In this document: piece after piece, positions 8,936 through 15,478 of the stretch | How positions within the stretch are numbered: position 1 is the stretch's first letter | Layout of the letters: the number at the start of each line of letters is the position of its first letter | Assembly (NCBI RefSeq): GCF_042684505.1 | Contig: NZ_JBHULT010000010.1 | Location: 310,001-374,000, forward strand | Source: Salinimicrobium flavum | GTDB taxonomy: Bacteria > Bacteroidota > Bacteroidia > Flavobacteriales > Flavobacteriaceae | DNA length: 64,000 bases | Reading direction: 5' to 3' | The notes under the pieces: generated by a model | Databases searched by the model: none | What the model was told of the DNA's origin: nothing | What the model saw: only the letters and a program-made list of their open reading frames with translations | Program-made: the position numbers and the translations under genes

Positions 8936-8977
8936 ATATTAACTTAACAAAGTTCATTATTACAAAAAAAAACAGCT

Positions 8978-10432
8978 ATGCCTATAACTATAATGGGGGA
9001 TCGGGAGTTTGAAAATGTCCCTTCCATAAAAAGTAAAGCTTTACGTATAAACCTGAATGAAAATATTTACGGAACCTTCTCTGAAATTGGAGCGGGACAG
9101 GAAACCGTTCGAAATTTCTTCAGGGCGGGAGGAGCTTCCGGTACGATTGCTAAAGCAATGAGCGCGTATGACAAGGACTTTAGTGATGCTATATATGGGA
9201 TTGAAGATGACCGAAGGTATGTGACTGAAGAGCGCCTTAAAAGGATGCTTGTACACGAGACAAACCTTATTGAACAGCGCATTTCCCGGGAAAAACATCC
9301 TAATAAACTTTTCTTTACCTACGCCAATACTGTTGCAACCATAGATTTCGCAAAGAAATATAAAGGTCATGGCTGGGTAGGGATCCGTTATCAGGTGCAT
9401 CCTGAGGAAGATTATAATGAGATCATCCTTCACGTGCGTTTTCACGAAAATGATGCCCGCCTGCAGCAAAATACCCTGGGAATTCTTGGAGTGAATTTAA
9501 TTTACGGGGCTTATTATAAGTATGACAATCCTAAAAAATTACTGAGATACCTTTACGACCACATCGATAAAGATCAAATAGAGATCGATACCATTAACTT
9601 TTCAGGACCACGTTTTGAAAAAGTGGATAACCGTCTCATGAGTTTGCAACTCGTTAAGAATGGAATGACCGAGGCCGTAATGTTTGCACCTGACGGTAAC
9701 AACGTATTGCCGGCCAAGATACTTTATAAAAAGAATATCCTTGCCCTTAGAGGAAGTTTCAGACCTGTAACGAAAGTAAACATGGACATGTATAAAAGGT
9801 CTATGGAACTGTTCCTTAAAGAGAACCGGGTTTCTGAAGAAAATACAGAGGTCATTTTTGAGATCACCCTTTCTAACCTTAGGGCCGAAGGAGAGATCGA
9901 TGAACGTGACTTCATGGACAGGGCAGAATTGCTTTGTTCTCTTGGGCAAACGGTAATGATCTCCAATTTCCAGGAGTATTACAGGGTAGTTGAATACTTC
10001 TCCCGCTACACCAAAGAACGTATGGGACTGGCTATGGGTGTCAACAATCTCATAGACATCTTTGATGAAAAATACTATCGTCACTTAAGTGGAGGTATTC
10101 TGGAAGCCTTCGGAAAGTTATTCTTTAAAGACCTTAAAGTATACCTATACCCACTGAAGGATAAGGAAACCGGAACGATCACAACAAGTGAAAACCTGAA
10201 GGTGCATCCTCGCATGAAAGAACTTTACAAGTTCTTTAAATACAATGGTAAGGTGGTAGATATCACCAACTACGATCCTGAAATTCTGGATATCTATTCA
10301 AGGGAAGTATTGCAAATGATCTCTGAAGGTAAGAGTGGATGGGAAGATATGTTACCTGAAAGGACTACGGCCATGATCAAGGCACATAATCTCTTTAGTC
10401 ATCAAAAACAGAAAGAGGCTCAAAAAGCTTAA
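8978..10432 (+). CDS. Conserved protein of unknown function, 484 residues
   Basis: A soluble 484-residue protein with no signal peptide or membrane segment. Homologues of this type are shared by Bacteroidota and cyanobacteria, as I recall, and are sometimes labelled nicotinate-nucleotide adenylyltransferase or TonB receptor. Neither label is supported: there is no HxGH nucleotidyltransferase motif and no barrel signature. Visible landmarks are FRAGGASGTIAKAMSAYDKDF near residue 48, HGWVGIRYQVHPEEDYNEI near 130, VIFEITLSNLRAEGEIDERDF near 290 and MISNFQEYYRVVEYF near 328. It is a single-gene unit with its own consensus promoter and a strong terminator, suggesting steady expression. Confidence 0.75.
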   Translation: MPITIMGDREFENVPSIKSKALRINLNENIYGTFSEIGAGQETVRNFFRAGGASGTIAKAMSAYDKDFSDAIYGIEDDRRYVTEERLKRMLVHETNLIEQRISREKHPNKLFFTYANTVATIDFAKKYKGHGWVGIRYQVHPEEDYNEIILHVRFHENDARLQQNTLGILGVNLIYGAYYKYDNPKKLLRYLYDHIDKDQIEIDTINFSGPRFEKVDNRLMSLQLVKNGMTEAVMFAPDGNNVLPAKILYKKNILALRGSFRPVTKVNMDMYKRSMELFLKENRVSEENTEVIFEITLSNLRAEGEIDERDFMDRAELLCSLGQTVMISNFQEYYRVVEYFSRYTKERMGLAMGVNNLIDIFDEKYYRHLSGGILEAFGKLFFKDLKVYLYPLKDKETGTITTSENLKVHPRMKELYKFFKYNGKVVDITNYDPEILDIYSREVLQMISEGKSGWEDMLPERTTAMIKAHNLFSHQKQKEAQKA

Positions 10433-10453
10433 ATAATTAAGGTTCAAGTTTGT

Positions 10454-10488
10454 AAGAGGCAGGAAAATTTGATTTTCCTGCCTCTTTT
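10454..10488 (+). terminator. Rho-independent terminator
   Basis: A 15-bp perfect stem (10454-10468 with 10472-10486), a TTG loop and a short T-run close the 8978 gene. Confidence 0.9.
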
Positions 10489-10631
10489 AATTTCCGCTCA
10501 TCCCTTTTGAATGTCCTCTCCTACCCTCCTGTTATATTTTGAAAATTTTAAACAAAATGAAGGAAACTTCTTATAATTAGGTTAAACCTTCAGGAAATAC
10601 TGGGGTAATCTGCGAGATTTGGAAAAAAGAA

Positions 10632-11441
10632 ATGATGAACCAAAGAACCTTTACAGCATTACTCCTGTTATTTTCCTTTACCTTTTTAGGATACGGTCAA
10701 ACTGAATCCCCCTATGAAACCAGTTGGACCAAAGACGGAATTTGGGTTGGGACAGGATTAGGATTAAATGTACTGGGATTAAAACTCATCCAGGATAAAG
10801 AACCTCTTACTGATAACCAGCTTCGTAGCCTTTCTAAAGAAGATATACCTGCAATAGACAGATGGGCAGCCGGGAATTATTCAGAAGATCTGGATCAGCT
10901 GAGTTATTATCCTTTTTATGGTTCTTTTGCCGTTCCTTTTGTTATGATGCTCGCTGATAATGAAATGCGTCCCCATGCCGGGCAAATCACGGTTTTATTT
11001 GTGGAGACCATGGCCACAACCGGGGCATTGTTCACCATAACTGCAGGGGCAATTGACAGGGAGCGACCCCTTGTTTATAATGAAAATCTTTCTGATGATG
11101 AAAGAAGGCAGGCAAAACACAGACGTTCCTTTTTTGCGGGACATACAGCCGCAACTGCCTCTGCCTCATTTTTTGCAGCAAAAGTTTTTCACGATTTTCA
11201 CCCGGATTCTCCGTGGAGGCCTGTGGTTTGGACTGCCGCCGCAGCGGTACCGGCCTGGGTGGCTTACCTTAGGTTGGAGAGTGGGAAACACTTTCTTACC
11301 GATAACCTGGTAGGATACGGTATTGGTGCTGCAGTTGGAATCCTCGTACCCGAACTTCATAAAAAGAAGAAAGAGAATCTCGATCTGTATCCGGCTATGG
11401 GTGTTGACTATCAGGGCGTTGGAATGACCTACCGTTTCTGA
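10632..11441 (+). CDS. PAP2 superfamily phosphatase
   Basis: A 269-residue protein with an N-terminal signal peptide (MMNQRTFTALLLLFSFTFLG, cleavage near YGQT) and the three phosphatase motifs of the PAP2 family: GAIDRERPLVYNE, FFAGHTAATAS and RLESGKHFLTDNLVG. The catalytic His pair lies in the second and third motifs. The first motif has a shorter basic part than the classical KxxxxxxRP. It would dephosphorylate lipid phosphates such as undecaprenyl pyrophosphate or phosphatidate at the periplasmic face or outer membrane. ATG occurs at both 10632 and 10635. Confidence 0.88.
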   Translation: MMNQRTFTALLLLFSFTFLGYGQTESPYETSWTKDGIWVGTGLGLNVLGLKLIQDKEPLTDNQLRSLSKEDIPAIDRWAAGNYSEDLDQLSYYPFYGSFAVPFVMMLADNEMRPHAGQITVLFVETMATTGALFTITAGAIDRERPLVYNENLSDDERRQAKHRRSFFAGHTAATASASFFAAKVFHDFHPDSPWRPVVWTAAAAVPAWVAYLRLESGKHFLTDNLVGYGIGAAVGILVPELHKKKKENLDLYPAMGVDYQGVGMTYRF

Positions 11442-11516
11442 TCTCAATAAAACCAAAACTCAGAGTAGCGTAAAAGGAGGTTTTTTTCATATTTTAGGGC
11501 CAAATAAACCCTAATT

Positions 11517-13007
11517 ATGAAAAAAATCTCCTTTCTTTTTTTACTTCTGCTCCTTCTCCCTGCAACGGTTGAGGCACAAAAAGTAAAGATCCCGGTTGAC
11601 ACTACTGTAGTTACCTCCCATGTCGTAAATATTAACGGAGAAAAAATGTCCTACACCGCTACCACCGGGATGCAACCGGTATGGAATGAGGACCGGGAAC
11701 CGGTAGCCAGTCTTTTTTACACTTATTATAAACGTGATGGAATAAAAGATACCAGGAACCGACCATTGGTGATCTCATTTAACGGAGGTCCCGGTTCGGC
11801 ATCTGTATGGATGCACATTGCATACACTGGCCCCCGGGTTCTGGAAATAGATAAAGAAGGTTTTCCTATTCAACCCTATGGCATAAAAGAAAATCCGCAT
11901 TCCATTCTCGATGTGGCAGATATCGTTTACGTGAATCCCGTGAACACCGGTTACTCAAGGATCCTTGAACCCGAAGGTGATAAAAAACGGGACAGGGACC
12001 AGTTCTTTGGGGTAAATGCAGATATTAAATACCTGGCCAAATGGTTAAACACTTTCGTTTCCAGGAATGATCGCTGGTTGTCCCCCAAATACCTGATAGG
12101 CGAAAGTTATGGAACTACGAGAGTTTCAGGACTGGCACTAGAACTTCAGAGTCAGCAATGGATGTACCTGAACGGGGTGATCCTGGTTTCTCCCACAGAT
12201 ATAGGAATTGAGAGACAGGGCCCGGTAGAAATAGCAAACAGGTTGCCGTATTTTACCGCGGCTGCGTGGTACCATGATGCTCTTCCGGCAGAACTTCAGG
12301 AAAAAGATCTGGAAGAACTTTTACCCGAGGTTGAAGAATACGCTATAAATGAGGTTTTGCCTGCTTTAGTAAAAGGCGGTTTTCTGGAAGGGGAAAAACG
12401 TTCTCAAATAGCTTCAGAAATGGCTCGTTATTCAGGAATTTCAGAAGAAGTGATCCTTCAGAACAATCTTGAAGTACCCTACAGGTATTTCTGGAAGGAA
12501 CTTCTGAGAGATCAAGGTTCAACCATTGGCCGACTTGATTCCCGATATCTTGGTCTTGACAGAAAAGAGGCCGGAGATTCGCCCGATTACAATGCAGAAC
12601 TAACTTCCTGGCTGCATTCCTTTACCCCTGCCATTAACCACTATCTCAAGAATGAACTGAAGTTCAAAACAGATCTTACTTATTTCATGTTTGGACCAGT
12701 TCATCCCTGGGACCGAAGCGGGAACAGGACCGGTGAGAACCTGAGACAGGCCATGGCCCAAAATCCTAATCTCGACGTCTTGATTCAAAGCGGATATTTT
12801 GATGGAGCCACCACTTATTTTGATGCAAAATATACCATGTGGCAGCTTGATCCCAGCGGAAAAATGAAAGACCGTCTTAGTTTTAAGGGATACCGTAGCG
12901 GGCACATGATGTACCTTAGAAATGAAGATTTGAAAAAATCAAATGACGACCTAAGGGAATTCATTCTTAATACTATCCCACAGGAAGGTGCTCCTGCCAT
13001 GTATTAA
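11517..13007 (+). CDS. S10 family serine carboxypeptidase-like protein
   Basis: A 496-residue secreted peptidase with a signal peptide (MKKISFLFLLLLLLPATVEA). It has the S10 features: substrate-binding NGGPGSASVWMH near residue 88, the nucleophile motif GESYGTTR near 200, an Asp in SGYFDGATTYFDAKYT near 425 and His in GYRSGHMMYL near 460. S10 enzymes remove C-terminal amino acids at acid pH; in Bacteroidota they are exported to the periplasm or surface. It is transcribed alone and followed by a strong terminator. Confidence 0.88.
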   Translation: MKKISFLFLLLLLLPATVEAQKVKIPVDTTVVTSHVVNINGEKMSYTATTGMQPVWNEDREPVASLFYTYYKRDGIKDTRNRPLVISFNGGPGSASVWMHIAYTGPRVLEIDKEGFPIQPYGIKENPHSILDVADIVYVNPVNTGYSRILEPEGDKKRDRDQFFGVNADIKYLAKWLNTFVSRNDRWLSPKYLIGESYGTTRVSGLALELQSQQWMYLNGVILVSPTDIGIERQGPVEIANRLPYFTAAAWYHDALPAELQEKDLEELLPEVEEYAINEVLPALVKGGFLEGEKRSQIASEMARYSGISEEVILQNNLEVPYRYFWKELLRDQGSTIGRLDSRYLGLDRKEAGDSPDYNAELTSWLHSFTPAINHYLKNELKFKTDLTYFMFGPVHPWDRSGNRTGENLRQAMAQNPNLDVLIQSGYFDGATTYFDAKYTMWQLDPSGKMKDRLSFKGYRSGHMMYLRNEDLKKSNDDLREFILNTIPQEGAPAMY

Positions 13008-13039
13008 ACAAAATTTTTTCTTCAGGAAAGTATATAGGG

Positions 13040-13077
13040 CCTCCAAATAGTAAGAAAACTATTTGGAGGTTTTTTTA
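13040..13077 (+). terminator. Rho-independent terminator
   Basis: A 12-bp stem (13040-13051 with 13058-13069), AAGAAA loop and eight T residues end the S10 peptidase transcript. Confidence 0.93.
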
Positions 13078-13278
13078 TGAGCAGAACAGTCAATCTTTTG
13101 GAATTGTTCCGGAATTTCTGCTGTTCGTCCTGAGATAAACGTCATTCATAGAATAAGTATCTATCGCCTATTTTTTATAACAAAAACTCTTTACTTTAGA
13201 CCTCCCAAACCTTTCGCTTTTGTCCCTGCAAGCTATACCTACCTTTTATTGCCCTATAGGCAACATAATTCAATTTGT

Positions 13279-13530
13279 ATGGAACAAATGGTATATCCCG
13301 GGAAAATTCATGATAAAGAAGAACAGATAGCTTTTGTGAAAAAATGGCTGGATGAACTTTATCGGTCTGAGGTATTTTTTTCTTTCAGCCTTTACACCCT
13401 CGAACTTTCCCGCCGATTTAAAAGCAGTTATTCAACTTATTTCAAGACCGGAAATCATTCTGAGTTAGAACAGCTTTTTAAGCTTTCAGAAAATTTGGAA
13501 AAACGACTGCTTCAGGAGGGAGAGTTGTAA
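13279..13530 (+). CDS. Small hypothetical protein
   Basis: An 83-residue, mostly helical and charged protein from ATG 13279 (MEQMVYPGKIHDKEEQIAFV). No family recognised. A TTG at 13249 would extend it by ten residues, but a near-consensus -7 element (TACCTTTT, 13240-13247) ends next to that codon, favouring the ATG. It stands alone, 17 bp from the convergent HAD gene. Confidence 0.5.
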   Translation: MEQMVYPGKIHDKEEQIAFVKKWLDELYRSEVFFSFSLYTLELSRRFKSSYSTYFKTGNHSELEQLFKLSENLEKRLLQEGEL

Positions 13531-13547
13531 ATTATATCCTTAAGACT

Positions 13548-14354
13548 TCAGGGAGTAGAATTGAGCAATTCTTCCAGAATTACCTCTACTCCATGCTCAT
13601 TATGGCTTCTGGTAGTAAATTCCGCGACTTCTTTTACCTCGGGATGCGCATTATCCATAGCATATCCAATGGCTGCATGCTCAAATAGCTCAATATCATT
13701 AAGAAAATCCCCGAAGGCCATGGTTTGGTCCTTACCTATTCCCAGTTGATCCTGCAGTGCCTTAAGTGCATTACCTTTATGAGCTTCGGGATGATTGAAA
13801 TCGATCCAGATCTTACCGGACAGTTTTACCTGCAGGTCTTTTTTGAAATGAGAAACGTAGGGAAGGGAATTCTCTTCTGCACCTGAAAGGTCACAAATCG
13901 TCACTTTTAAAAAGACATCATCTTCAATCGTGGCAAGATCTTCGACCACCTTATATTTCTCATAATGGTTGAGAAATGGTACCATGAATTCGGGATCTGT
14001 TGATTCTATATAGGCCTGCTTCCTTCCGCATAAAATGAGATATTTATTCCCCAATTCCCTTACCTCTGCAATGATCTCCCTCACTTTCTCTTTACCCATG
14101 GGTTGAATATGTTTCTCCTCCCCTTTATACATGACAATAGCTCCATTTTCAGCTATGTAGATCAATTCATCCTTTATACCGTCCATTCGTTCCCTAAGGC
14201 TGTAGTACTGCCTCCCACTAGCCACGGCAAAATATATATTCCTTTCCCTTAGTTTGGGAAACAAGGAAAAAAATCTCGGGCTCACCTCATGGTTACTGTT
14301 GAGGAGAGTACCGTCCATATCACTTACGATTAGTCTTATATTAGAAAGATCCAT
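13548..14354 (-). CDS. Cof-type HAD-IIB phosphatase
   Basis: A 268-residue HAD hydrolase of the Cof/YbiV group. Motif I is IVSDMDGTLLNSN (nucleophile Asp and acid Asp), motif II is in FAVASGRQYYS, the lysine is in HPEAHKGNALKAL, and motif IV is FGDFLNDIELFEHAAIGYAM. The large type IIB cap lies between motifs II and III. Members dephosphorylate sugar phosphates, flavin mononucleotide or related small molecules in the cytoplasm. Substrate cannot be predicted. It is a single gene with a -7 element (14375-14382) 20 bp upstream of its start. Confidence 0.9.
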   Translation of the reverse strand: MDLSNIRLIVSDMDGTLLNSNHEVSPRFFSLFPKLRERNIYFAVASGRQYYSLRERMDGIKDELIYIAENGAIVMYKGEEKHIQPMGKEKVREIIAEVRELGNKYLILCGRKQAYIESTDPEFMVPFLNHYEKYKVVEDLATIEDDVFLKVTICDLSGAEENSLPYVSHFKKDLQVKLSGKIWIDFNHPEAHKGNALKALQDQLGIGKDQTMAFGDFLNDIELFEHAAIGYAMDNAHPEVKEVAEFTTRSHNEHGVEVILEELLNSTP

Positions 14355-14374
14355 GCTTAATATTTTAGGGATCT

Positions 14375-14382
14375 CAAAAATA
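14375..14382 (-). promoter_or_regulatory. Bacteroidota -7 element for the HAD gene
   Basis: The minus strand reads TATTTTTG, a match to TAnnTTTG, 20 bp upstream of the HAD start codon. Confidence 0.45.
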
Positions 14383-14487
14383 ACGCAATGAAGGTCTTTT
14401 GAGGCATGCCGGTTGTTAATTTTAATGTAATACTGCTGAAGGACCCGGGAGAGAAACCTGGATACTTAAACTTCCTGCCAGATTGAA

Positions 14488-14723
14488 CTAATGAGAGCAA
14501 CGAACGCAGTAAAGACTTTCAGGTCTAACCATAATACGTCCTATGGGAATAGGTTGTTTACACCGTAGAAATATCCCAAAATCCTTATTTCCTGATCTTT
14601 CCAGGATCCGCCGAAGGTTTTTAATTTTTCCTCAGATTTCCTTAGGGTAGATTCATTGACACTTTTATTGATGATAGCATCCATCCCGGACACTCTCCCA
14701 ATGGCATTTTCTGGAGTGATTTT
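14488..14723 (-). pseudogene. Decayed DksA/TraR-family zinc-finger gene
   Basis: On the minus strand, 14723 down to about 14620 encodes ITPENAIGRVSGMDAIINKS and the following NESTLRKSEEKLK, typical of Bacteroidota DksA/TraR proteins. A one-base deletion in an A-run (T-run at 14618-14622 on the plus strand) then shifts the frame. The next frame, ending at stop 14488-14490, continues with LRRILERSGNKDFGIF, then LRCKQPIPIGRIMVRP, ESLYCVRC and SH. The first Cys of the zinc finger is replaced by Phe (FGIFLRC). The 5' half is absent and the coding sequence runs directly into the tRNA-derived repeat. Truncation, frameshift and Cys loss together indicate a dead gene. Confidence 0.85.
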
Positions 14724-14859
14724 GTGCGTGTAGTGATCGCGACAGGATTGGATTTCCTCTTGCAATGCAATGTTGCAAATACAGGATCGCCGGCTACGCC
14801 ATCTTAATTTTTTATTCGGCTACCACCATCGAAGTCCGATTCAGGTTTCACCTAATAAA

Positions 14860-14887
14860 AAAATCACGCCCCTGCGGGCGTGATTTT
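14860..14887 (-). terminator. Terminator-like hairpin of the repeat unit
   Basis: A 12-bp perfect stem (14860-14871 with 14876-14887), CTGC loop, followed on the minus strand by a T-run. It corresponds to the tRNA terminator at 15028-15055 one repeat unit away. Confidence 0.75.
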
Positions 14888-15027
14888 GTGCGTGTAGTGA
14901 TCGCGACAGGATTGGATCTCCTCTCAGGATGCTGTGTTGCAAATACAAAACCACGGGCTGGCGCCCTTGATTTTTTCATTTCCCTCCATGCCTTCGAAAC
15001 ATCGTTTCGGGCACTTCGTGAAATGAA

Positions 15028-15055
15028 AAAACCACGCCCTTTGGGACGTGGTTTT
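15028..15055 (-). terminator. Terminator of the tRNA-Arg transcript
   Basis: Stem AAAACCACG pairs with CGTGGTTTT, with an inner CCC/GGG and one bulged base; the minus strand then has a T-run. It lies 11 bases after the tRNA 3' end. Outer arms at 14971-14982 and 15019-15030 form a further inverted repeat. Confidence 0.8.
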
Positions 15056-15065
15056 GTGTGTGTCG

Positions 15066-15139
15066 TGATCGCGACAGGATTCGAACCTGTGACCGTCTGC
15101 TTAGAAGGCAGATGCTCTATCCAACTGAGCTACGCGACC
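15066..15139 (-). tRNA. tRNA-Arg(TCT)
   Basis: The minus strand folds as a cloverleaf of 74 bases: acceptor GGTCGCG with CGCGATC and discriminator A, D arm GCTCAGTTGGATAGAGC, anticodon stem TCTGC/GCAGA with loop CTTCTAA (anticodon TCT, reading AGA), and T arm ACAGG-TTCGAAT-CCTGT. CCA is not encoded. It has its own promoter at 15152-15181 and a terminator at 15028-15055. Confidence 0.97.
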
Positions 15140-15151
15140 ATTAAGGCGGTG

Positions 15152-15181
15152 CAAATATAATGAGGTTTTTAATAAAGACAA
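15152..15181 (-). promoter_or_regulatory. Promoter of tRNA-Arg
   Basis: On the minus strand TTG (15179-15181), a 19-bp spacer and TATATTTG (15152-15159) fit the Bacteroidota consensus; the tRNA begins 12 bp downstream. Confidence 0.75.
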
Positions 15182-15478
15182 GCAAAATAAATAATTTAAT
15201 TCCCTCTCTTTTTTAAGGGGTTTATTTACAGTGCTGTAAGGTTCCCGTCATCCCTCTTTTTCAAAACACCGGTTTATGATAAAGCTCCAGGCCCTTATAA
15301 AATAAGGTTTGTTTACCATTTTCTTTTATATCTAAAAGTACTATTAAAGTATTGCTAATATTAGCCTAAGACCCCCGTCCTTATTCCTAGAAAAAGGAAT
15401 AATCTTTTACATTTACAAATAGACCCTTTTGGCTGTACCTCTTCATTATAGTCAAAAATAATCTCTCAAAACATTAAT
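15160..15478. other. Intergenic region upstream of the peptidase/ligase operon
   Basis: About 320 bp without a gene. It holds the tRNA promoter at its left end, a perfect 12-bp palindrome GCTAATATTAGC (15354-15365) and an imperfectly spaced inverted repeat TTATTCCT/AGGAATAA (15381-15388, 15395-15402). Either could be an operator for the operon starting at 15479. No consensus TAnnTTTG promoter stands out. Confidence 0.4.

Larger units (their letters stand above)
8653..8977. other. Intergenic region with two TACCTTTG promoter motifs
   Basis: This 325-bp gap between divergent genes holds the minus-strand promoter at 8670-8677 and two plus-strand TACCTTTG motifs (8803-8810 and 8928-8935). The first is 168 bp from the next start codon and is followed about 95 bp later by a T-run at 8902-8908, so it could drive a long leader or a small RNA. 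No strong hairpin or known riboswitch was recognised. Confidence 0.4.
14717..15063 (-). repeat. Tandem degenerate copies of the tRNA-Arg locus
   Basis: Two diverged units lie downstream (in the minus direction) of the intact tRNA. Each carries the 3' end of the tRNA with its flank (14717-14753 and 14881-14917, 164 bp apart, 37 identical bases) and a TGTTGCAAATACA block (14771 and 14935, also 164 bp apart) matching the tRNA promoter region at 15150-15159. Between those blocks both copies lack the same roughly 47 bp of the tRNA body. A hairpin precedes the tRNA part in the unit at 14860-14887 and at 15028-15055. Confidence 0.8.

Noticed and set aside
9602..10084. 160-codon frame opposite the 8978 gene
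   Set aside because: Antisense shadow of a gene with promoter, terminator and conserved segments.
8978..10432. Label nicotinate-nucleotide adenylyltransferase or TonB receptor
   Set aside because: No HxGH or ISSTxxR motif, no signal peptide, plug or barrel strands.
14717..15063. Repeats as a CRISPR array
   Set aside because: Only two to three units of 164-168 bp, with tRNA-derived sequence and no short regular spacers; no cas genes nearby.
14765..15160. Open frame of 131 codons on the plus strand
   Set aside because: It is antisense to the tRNA-Arg gene and its repeats. The end VIATGFEPVTVCLEGRCSIQ is a translated antisense tRNA, a known source of false proteins.
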